Assembly: GCA_003439945.1 (NCBI GenBank)
Contig: QVRM01000484.1
Span: 372,001 to 436,000, forward strand
Direction of reading: 5' to 3'
DNA from: Dermanyssus gallinae
Taxonomy: Eukaryota > Arthropoda > Arachnida > Mesostigmata > Dermanyssidae
DNA length: 64,000 bases
The notes beneath the pieces were generated by a model that did not search any database, had not been told where the DNA came from, and was given only the letters and a program-made list of their open reading frames with translations. Both the position numbers and the translations under genes were made by a program. Position 1 is the stretch's first letter. Each line of letters begins with the position of its first letter. This document shows, one piece after another, positions 56,480 to 64,000 of the stretch.

Positions 56480-57190
56480 TAAAGGTGTAGCAGTAGATTA
56501 TATGCGCATCACCTCACTAAGCAGAGGTTCCTCTGGTCCTCTTTCTGCCTGTCAGGTCTTCTCTGGGGCGAACCTGATATTGTCCGCCTCCCTTCACGTA
56601 GGCAGCCTCGTCCAGGGCTTCATCGCGCCGGGTAATTTCCACAAGCGCTAAATCGCCGGCGCAAGTCTGGGTGTCTGCGCCCTCGCGTAGGTCTTTGATA
56701 TCTAGGAAGCTGTCATAAATTACGTTTCAGATAACCGGGTCCAACATTCCTGCGGCACGCCAGTGTATGTCCTGTCCCTCGGTTCGAGGCCCCTCTTGCC
56801 AAGATACGACGAAATCAACCCCGCAGGTTTGGCAATATGCGTTTTTCTGCAGAGCCGATATGGACACTCTCCAGTTTGGTATGTTGAACGCGTCCCGCAC
56901 GTCTAGATAAGTCGAACGAATCTTAATGTCTTCCACGATCGAGTCTTTTCTTTCTACGCGCTTCGGTGCACCCGCTTCAGTGCGTCCCCGTCTGAAGCCT
57001 AATTCAGCGCCCGAGAGCGCCTGATTGGCCCCTAGTTTCATTCATTAAGCCACTGAAGGATTTTAATATCCTTCCTCCTTGGGTCAAGGAGACAGGTGGG
57101 GCGGTAGGCCGATAGGCTTATTTTCCCACTAGGTTTAGGCACGACAACTATAGCTGTCCTTTTCCACAATCCAGGGAAGGTTCCTTCCTC
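56480..57190 (-). mobile_element. R1/Jockey-clade reverse transcriptase relic
   Basis: Minus-strand blocks: FPGLWKRTAIVVVPKPSGK and LSAYRPTCLLD (57.10-57.19 kb), ELGFRRGRTEAGA, IRSTYLDVRDAFNIPNWRVS (56.73-57.04 kb frame), then CAGDLALVEITRRDEALDEA at the catalytic position (YADD reduced to AGD) and GRKRTRG. This order and the KPSGK / LDVRDAFN wording are typical of R1/I/Jockey RTs. The catalytic motif is broken and the region between RT blocks is shortened. Confidence 0.75.
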
Positions 57191-57674
57191 TCTTTATTTG
57201 TTGATGTTTATTCACCACTATTGGTAGATTTGCACAATCATTTCGCGTTATGCCGTTTAAACACGTCAGTTACAGCAGTTGTTAACGAGATGGTGTTCAA
57301 TTCTAAACATTTCATAACGTGATATCGGCCGATGTCAATTTCATCACAGTATTTACAAACACATTCGTGGATTTGGAATCCCTTTTCTTTAACTAAACTA
57401 GTGGTATCTGTGCAAGGTTATTTCACAGATCACTGCTCTGTTTTGTAACAGATCTTCTTCCCATCGGTTGGTTGCTAAGAAAAGCCGGTCCGTTTGTGAA
57501 ATTTTGCATTAGAAAATTCAAATTTCGTCTTGCTCTGTGTTGTTTGTATGTTTCGGGTGCGTCGCGATCAGCAGATGTCGCGCACCTACAACACTCCTGA
57601 AGATCTTGGAATTCTTGCGTGATGCATAGCACGTGATGAAACCCGTGGGCTACGAACTCCATTGTTGGATGTCT
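57191..57674. other. Gap between two minus-strand retroelements
   Basis: No gene or repeat recognised. Confidence 0.5.
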
Positions 57675-57675
57675 T

Positions 57676-60178
57676 ATATTCAGTTCAGTTCAGTTTTATT
57701 AGTTTCAAACACACGTTCCTTACAGAACATCCGTGTTTCATACATTGTTTTACTTGTCATTCCAGTTATCTATATGTCATTAGTACTATTTGGTAATCAG
57801 TTTAGTCTGTATATAAAAAAAATATAATAATAATAATAATAATAATGACCTGCATATCATTGAAGAGTCTTATCGATCAAAGCATTGCTCATTGTGTAAT
57901 TTTTGGTGCCATCTTTCCTTGAATAACTTAAGTGATGTACATTCCCGTAATTCATTATCGAGTGTGTTCCATAATTTGGCCATGGCCATATCAGGCGATT
58001 TAAGTCTATAGTTACGATAAGTATTGGGTATTCTAAGAGGTGGGCTGTTGCGATTTCTGTTGGTGTTGAATGTAAAATAAAAAGATAAATCTGGAGGCAA
58101 CATGCCACGGAAGTTTTTAAACGCAAGAATGCCTAATTCAAATTTGTAAAGTGATGCTATATTGAGCAGTTTGTGAATAGCATAAAGATGAAATACACTT
58201 TCATCCCTTCTGTAGCCAAAAATGGCTCTTAACGCGTTATTCTGTGCAACCTGTAGTTTATGTGTAAGTGTTGAAAGCGTTGACCCAAACAGTGGCAAGC
58301 AATATGTTATATAACAGAGGAATAATGATTTGTATACAATCAACATCACATCAGGGGATACGCCAACATTGCTTAATTTACTTAATTGAGGCACAATCTG
58401 TTCGAGTTTGGTACTTAAGGTATTTATGTGATTTCTGTACGTCAGTGAGGGATCAAGGGTTACACCCAAGCATTTGTATTCGAATGCTTGTTTTATATTA
58501 GTATTATCGAATCTAATTGCTATTTGTGGATTTATTGATCTTTGCCATGGAGTAAAGATTAACATTTTTGTTTTATTTATGTTTAAAGACAGTCTGTGTT
58601 TTGAATACCAATTTGAGATAAGTTTAAGTTGGCCATTTGTATACTCAACATCGCTAGTTAGATTTTGTAAGGAAAGTGGACAGAGAAAAGTGATGTCGTC
58701 AGCAAAAGCAATAGCCTTCAGTTCACTAGCCTTTAGAAGAGAGTTAATAAATATTAGGAATAGTGTTGGTGAAAGGCTGGTTCCTTGTGGTGTACCGAGG
58801 TGTGGAGAACACGGAGATGACATAGTGTCGCCATTTCTGGTGATTTGTATCCTGTCGGTTAAATAAGAATTAAAAAACGCAATTGGGCCTTCAGCGAAAT
58901 TCAGTTGTGCGAGTATATTGATTAGGATATTTTTATCGACCGAGTCAAATGCTTTTTCGATATCGACAAATATACCAGCAACAATTTGATTAGACTCCCA
59001 GCTTTTTGTTATATATTCCTGAAGATGGGTAAGAGCTAAATTGGTATTGCATTTACTACGGAAGCCAAACTGCATCGGACTAATAAAGTGTGTGTTGTCA
59101 AGATATAGTCGAATTTGGTCATTGATAATTGACTCAAACAGTTTCGCTAGGAATGGAACGCAACTTATAGGTCGATAATTGGTTGGTTCATTTTTATCTC
59201 CCTGTTTAAAAATTGGTGTAATTATTGCACATTTCAATTCTGCCGGGCATACCCCTTGTGCAAGACATTGGTTGAAGATAGCTGCGAGAATACTTGATAT
59301 GTAGGTTATGTATTGCTTAATAAACTTGCCAGGAATATGCGTTTGACAGCCACTCATGTTTGCTTTAAGCTTACTTGATTTTAGTATAATTGCCTCGGGA
59401 GTGATTTCATTGAATGTGAATTTTTCAGGGGGAACATCTTGATGCGGATTAAATTGATTAATTTTGTAGTTGAATTCAGTTGTCATTGCCCCATATTTAT
59501 TGCAAACTGCTTTAGAACCCATTGTTGCAAAATTTATGTTGAGTACTTCGGCTATCTCAGCAGGGTCAGTTGTAGATGTGTTGTTGCGGTTAATCGACGT
59601 AATTATAGTTTCTTTCTGTATATTTCTGCCACAAAGCATGTTCATAATCTTCCATCTCTCGCGAAGTGTAGAGGTATTAAATTTGTCCGCATAGTATTCT
59701 CTTTGTTTTTGAGCGCATGTTTTCTTATATAATTTAGATAGCTCTTTTAGTCTCAGCTTATCATATTTATTATTATACTTTTTAACTTTATTTGCTAGTC
59801 TGTCCTTAGCTACTCTCATCTGTATGAGTTCATGATCAAACCACTGGTCAGTAATTCGTGCGTGATTTAGCTTTGTGTGTTTGGGCTGAAAGGGGAAATG
59901 TTCATTGTACAGATTGTTTAGTTTACAACTAAAAGCAGAAAAGTTTGTCTGTGCAGAGTCACTGTTGATTATGTCAAACCAGGGCGTTGTAGCTAGTGCT
60001 TGTTGAAATTCTAGGTGGAGTTTTTTCTTGAAGTTTCTGCGCGGTTCAACTTTAGTTTGAGTTCCCGCACATGGTGTATCCCCTAAACCAGTAAATGCCG
60101 CAAAAATTGGTCGATGATCAGGTGTAAGAACATCGAATGCATATATCCAGCGTAATAGTGTATATTCATAGGTCGACG
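57676..60178 (-). mobile_element. 5'-truncated non-LTR retrotransposon, near-intact (CR1/L2/Daphne-like)
   Basis: On the minus strand it begins inside the endonuclease, just before its terminal SDH-type motif (LTPDHRPIFAAF), and runs without a stop into a full reverse transcriptase. The 3' end has an AATAAA (about 57694-57699) followed by three ACTGA-type units, a microsatellite tail seen in CR1/L2-like elements. A short ATT run at about 57830-57846 lies in the 3' UTR. It looks much younger than the other relics. 5' truncation is the usual result of incomplete target-primed reverse transcription. Clade assigned from motif style only. Confidence 0.85.
57870..60175 (-). CDS. Reverse transcriptase ORF of the near-intact non-LTR element
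   Basis: A 649-codon Met-initiated frame (57870-59819) that stays open upstream for about 115 more codons to the truncation point, so the Met is not the natural start. Blocks from the N-terminus: PDHRPIFA (end of endonuclease), PIFKQGDKNEPTNYRPISCV, FISPMQFGFRSKCNTNLALT, AGIFVDIEKAFDSVDKNILI, HLGTPQGTSLSPTLFLIF, catalytic AIAFADDITFLCP, LSLNINKTKMLIFTP, EYKCLGVTLDPSL, and a C-terminal MAMAKLWNTLDNELRECTSL. All three catalytic Asp positions are present (VDIEKAFD, FADD). No RNase H domain. It could make an active enzyme if expressed, but the element lacks its 5' end. Confidence 0.88.
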
Positions 60179-60349
60179 TTTCTTAGCTTTTCCGTTGACT
60201 TTATAGTGTGGGTCTCAAACACTTGTTCTAGGTAACCCCATCGCAATTGTAGACACTGTGTCATTAGAGTTCCCCCTCTGAGGTATGAACTATTTTATTC
60301 CTACAACACACGCCTTTCCGTACTAAAAGCACAACAAGAACCCCACCTA
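60179..60349. other. Short unassigned segment
   Basis: Between the minus-strand element and the first recognisable codons of family B copy 2. May be the continuation of the latter. Confidence 0.4.
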
Positions 60350-60790
60350 GTTACACGACAGCCTCGCAACTTTACGAGCTGTCCAATCCCATCTGAAAAA
60401 ACTCTTGGGCCACACTTAAGCAGCTTTCGCCCACGCGGATACGGTACCTCTCGAGATTCCTATTTTATATGAGCTCGAAGCTTTTGAGAGAATTTTCGCT
60501 GAGGCTCTTGATGAACCGTTTAGTCTAGACGAAGTCAATGTTACCTTCGCTCGTATTCGAAATAACAAGGCATTCGGGCCAGATCTTGTGAGGAATGAAC
60601 ACCTTCGGCAGGGACATCTCCTCGTGCCAATATAGCAGTCTCTTTTCTGTGTAGTGCTGGGTGACGGCGAGTACGCAAAGTGCAGCTAGAGTGAAGTCTG
60701 GCCTAAAGGTATCCTACTTCGTCGTTAGGCTGGTGGTGCTCCGTACGAGAAAATGGTTATGGAAAGCTTTATCGCGCCTAGCGGTCCGGC
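60350..60790 (+). mobile_element. Family B non-LTR retrotransposon, copy 2, left part (interrupted)
   Basis: Plus-strand translation reads TVPLEIPILYELEAFERIFA, EPFSLDEVNVTFARIRNNKA, FGPDLVRNEHLRQGH, then GDGEYAKCS, stop, SEVWPKGILLRR. These are the blocks that precede the RT fingers (N.KA.GPDL..E; W.....PI.K). The reading ends near 60.76 kb where family A sequence begins, and resumes with later RT blocks at about 63.17 kb. Copy 1 at 32.5-33.7 kb carries both halves without an insert. Confidence 0.75.
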
Positions 60791-63165
60791 TCTTCGCAAG
60801 TGACTGAACAGATTTAGAGATGCTAACGTGGAGACTACTAGGTCTCTACGGCTGCTTCTTTGGAACCGTGAGGGACTTAGGGGAGCAATAGACCTTGCGC
60901 CAATTGGCATGCTTACGTCGGTGCACATTGCACTCCTTACGGAACCTTCCAGCGGGAGGAACTGCATATCAGTAATATGCGAAGGTTCCACCAGCTGGCA
61001 GTTCTACCTGCTGGAGGCCGTGGTAGACCAGTGAGTGGATTATCAATCTACCTACATAAACGTTTTCCGCCGGCGCAATGTGTGAAGAAGAACGATTTCT
61101 GTGTGGGTCTCTCGTCTACGAGGGTGAACACAGCCGTCTTCTACCTTCCCTCACACTTTGACTCGGCAGAGGTCGCTGACACGGTGAGTTCTGGTATATC
61201 AGGTTTTGAACTGTCTATGCCAACCATCGTCGGTGGCGACTTCAATGCCCGTATTGATGGTGGGGCTTCTAACGATAAGGGAGAGGTGCTGCCCCAGTTG
61301 ATGGAATACTTTGGTCTGAGATGTGCAAATGCACGCGAAGACCACACGTATATAAGTCAAAGCGGAAGCAGCACCATTGACCTACTGTTTCACAACCTTG
61401 TCAATGGCAAGGTTGAAAGCTTCGATGTTCTCGAGGTGGCTGCAGCGAAGCACCTACCGGTGTCAGCAATCGCAAATATTCCAGATATCTGGTTTAAGCA
61501 GCACGGCGATCCACCCTTGGTTGCCACGGGGCGTGTTGGCTTTTCACTATAAGAGGTTGATAGTCTCGAGGTGGGCTGTGATGTGGATACTTGTTGTGAA
61601 CTGCTAGAGAAAACCATGAGAAGTGCAGTCAGGTGGAAGAGACCGGGGCAGAGGAGATCACGACAGTGGTTTTCTCAGGCTTGCTATCTCGCCCACCGTA
61701 GGGTGCTCGAGCTTTTGCGCCTAGCGAGGGTAAAGGCACCACCACAGCTGCTAGCCAGACCCAGGCTTGACTACTTCAACAATAGAAAAGCTTACATAAA
61801 GCTATGCCTTGACCACAAGCGTAAATACGCTAGGCGGGAGGAAATTGACTGCTCAAAGGAGCACAGCGCAAGCCCTCAGCCTACGTTGTACGGCCTCGTA
61901 GGGGTGAACCACCTGCTCAGCGACGAACAGGTAACGAGTCACCTGACCGGTCTTCTATATAACCGCGAGACGGTACGCCTGGCTCCAATGATTGAGCATC
62001 CGCTCACATTGGAGCAGGATACTATGAATCTGCCCTTTGAGGTAAAAGAAGTGAGTCAGGTTCTGCACTCTCTTCCGAGAGGAAAGAGTGCGGGGCCAGA
62101 CCAGGTGTACTATGAGCACTGGGTGCAGTCTGAGCCTCTTTTGGCAAACCATCTTTGTGATTTCTTTAACGAGATCATGAAGAGGGAACAAATGCGAAGA
62201 GCCTTTCTATTTAAGGGCAAGCATGGTGATGACAGACGAGACCCAAACTTATACCGCGGTATAGCGTCTGAAATGACGCTGAAGAAGACCTTCCGCAAAT
62301 TGGTTATAAAACGGATCGAATACGTTGTCGACCAGACCTTTCATTGGAGCAATTCGGCTTTCGAAGAAGTCGAGGAGCGCGTGATGCAATCCATGTGCTT
62401 CAGTCAGAGATAGAGCGATCTGTGGCAAAGCCCGGAGACCATTTGTACGCAATCTATAGACTGCGTCAAGGCTTTCGACAAAGCTCCTCGAGATCTCCTG
62501 GTGAAGGCCACAGTTGTGATGAACGCAGATGACATAGTGGTCGCTCATCACGACCTGGGTGCCGTTAAGCGCATCACTTCTCTGGCGGAGGTGTTCCATG
62601 TCTCAAGACGGCTGAAAATAAACGCCATGAAGGCCAAGGCTACGAAATTCTGAAGAGGAGGTCGATTGGCTGCAAAAGACGTTATACGTTGCGGCAGCCA
62701 ATCCTTGGAATTTGTCAACTCTTTCCGGTATCTGGGGCTTCGGCTTCATTATGCTGGGACGACCTTCACTGCTCACATCGCTGAGACAGCGCGCACAATC
62801 CTAATTTCCCTTTATGGAGAGGTATGCGATGTCCGGCGACTGTACGTCCCGTTGGCAGTGGCGCTTTTCTACCTCAAGGTTGTTCCGGCGCTGATGTATG
62901 GTCTTGACAGAGTATGGGAACACCTCACTCGGGCAAACTTTGGTTTGCTTGAAGGGTGTTTTGCAATGTACATGAAGCGAGTATTTTGCCTGTCAATGCG
63001 GGCAAGGAGCCGCTTTGTGTACCTAATGTCAGGCTGTGCACCAATTGTTGAGATAATTCGATTGAGGTTGAAGACGCCGCGTACAGTATCATTCAAAAGC
63101 TTTATCTCGAAATGGGAAAATTGAGTTGAATAACTCCGACGAGAGGTCGGAGACCTGGATATTTT
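60791..63165 (+). mobile_element. Family A non-LTR retrotransposon, copy 3 (endonuclease plus RT, inserted in family B)
   Basis: The most complete family A copy. The APE-type endonuclease starts LRLLLWNREGLRG..HIALLTE (about 60846), shifts frame near 61.02 kb, then GLSIYLHKRFPPAQ, TIVGGDFNARIDGG, HTYISQSGSSTIDLLFHN and AAAKHLPV, where the usual SDH is altered. An in-frame stop at 61550-61552 is followed in the same frame by the linker and early RT (61571-62413), EQFGFRRSRGARDAIHVLQ, and SIDCVKAFDKAPRDLL. A deletion of roughly 270 bp near 62.517 kb removes the GTPQGDPLS block and joins directly to VVMNADDIVVAH (Tyr to Asn). The C-terminal CLSMRARSRFVYLMSG follows. Inactive. Confidence 0.85.
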
Positions 63166-64000
63166 TAGGGTCTTTCACCTCAGGATCGGGCGTTCCACTA
63201 TCTCAGCCTGCGAAATACTCCTTGGGCAGATCACAATCTCAATAAACCGGAAAAACTTTCTTTGTTCGCGGTTTTTATTGATTTAAAATCTGCCTTCGAC
63301 ATCGCACCCCGTGACATTGTCTTAAAGAAGTTGGGACAGGCTGGAGTTCTCTGCGCACTTCTGAGGGCTAACCAAATTATTCTCGATGATAGTGTGTGCG
63401 AGCACACGTTTGATCAGACGACTGAGTATCCGCAAGGTGACAATCTCAGCCCATTGCTATTCATAAAGTTACTCAGCGATCTGCCACGCATTATGAAAGA
63501 GCGGCACTCAACTGTCATGACCCTGCTCTACGCAGATGGCGGCGTGGCGGGCAACGAGCCCGCGCAGATAAACTGCGATTTCACGGTGAACAAGTACAGT
63601 TTGTTGTTTACAACCTTTCACAACATGTAACTGAGCGTTGTAAAAAAGCGCTTCTCGCGGCAGCGGGTGTCAGAAACCCAACACAGTTGTCCGTTGGGAC
63701 GGCCATGACATTATTCACGCTCAAAATGGCATTCGTCGCTGCTTACGGTATTCAAGTGACATGGAAACATCTTAGCACTTCGTAGTTATGGCAGTTGGAT
63801 AGAGTGAAGCCAGCTTTCTTGAAGCAAGTACTTGGCCTTCCGTCGAATTTGCACAACAGATTAGTATACATGCTCGCAGGTTATTGATCAACTCGTAGAC
63901 CGCTTTAATTTGCCGCAGACAGTCGCCCTGGAAACGTTTCGGCATGAGTATTCTCAAAAAGTGTCTCTAATTCCCAGAGAGTTTTATCTATCACCAGCTA
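63166..64000 (+). mobile_element. Family B non-LTR retrotransposon, copy 2, right part (runs off the window)
   Basis: Resumes with FHLRIGRSTISACEILLGQI (about 63168), then in the next frame FAVFIDLKSAFDIAPRDIVL (63262), EYPQGDNLSPLLFIKLLSDL, LLYADGGVAG (catalytic YADD reduced to YADG), HVTERCKKALLAAAGVRN, TAMTLFTLKMAFVAAYGIQV, LKQVLGLPSNLHNRLVYMLA and LVDRFNLPQT to the window edge. Frameshifts near 63.25, 63.6 and 63.88 kb. The C-terminal LPS..N.LVY.LAG block is like that of family A, suggesting related clades. Confidence 0.8.

Overview
The window looks like a nuclear contig from an arthropod. Evidence: spliced genes with GT-AG introns, very dense microsatellites ((TA)n, (CT)n, (GTT)n/(CAA)n), several clades of decayed non-LTR retrotransposons and tRNA-derived SINEs. 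A chelicerate such as a mite is my guess, but it rests on general impression only. There is no sign of bacterial, plasmid or organelle organisation.

Two host genes can be read. The first (+ strand, 14.25-24.36 kb) is a CELF1/2 (Bruno-type) RNA-binding protein with seven coding exons. All six splice junctions keep phase and give a 507-residue protein: RRM1 and RRM2, a low-complexity linker, then RRM3. A phase-compatible upstream exon near 9.3-9.45 kb may add an N-terminal extension. Sequence downstream to an AATAAA at 30.57 kb is probably a long 3' UTR or 3' flank. GU-rich sequences of the type CELF proteins bind sit in introns 4 and 5 and in this 3' region. The second gene (- strand, 50.63 kb down to at least 44.12 kb) belongs to the Mpv17/PMP22 membrane-protein family. 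Three exons join in phase to give 132 residues, but the conserved C-terminal exon was not found. Its 5.8-kb first intron holds retrotransposon debris.

Layout: 0-14 kb is upstream sequence full of simple repeats, with one striking hairpin near 6.1 kb. 14-24 kb is the CELF gene. 24-30.6 kb is its repeat-rich 3' side. 30.6-44 kb is mostly gene-free, with a tRNA-like SINE head, a SINE copy, and non-LTR relics at 32.5-33.7 and 39.1-41.0 kb. 44-50.6 kb is the Mpv17-like gene with relics in its intron. 50.7-53 kb is again microsatellite-rich. 53-64 kb is almost wholly non-LTR retrotransposon: a WYLDD-type element, an R1/Jockey-like relic, a near-intact 5'-truncated element with a 649-codon reading frame, and a nested pair in which one element (family A) has inserted into another (family B).

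All element assignments come from reading motifs by eye (YADD-type catalytic boxes, GxPQG, endonuclease motifs). Clade names are therefore tentative. Long open frames inside simple repeats were not treated as genes.
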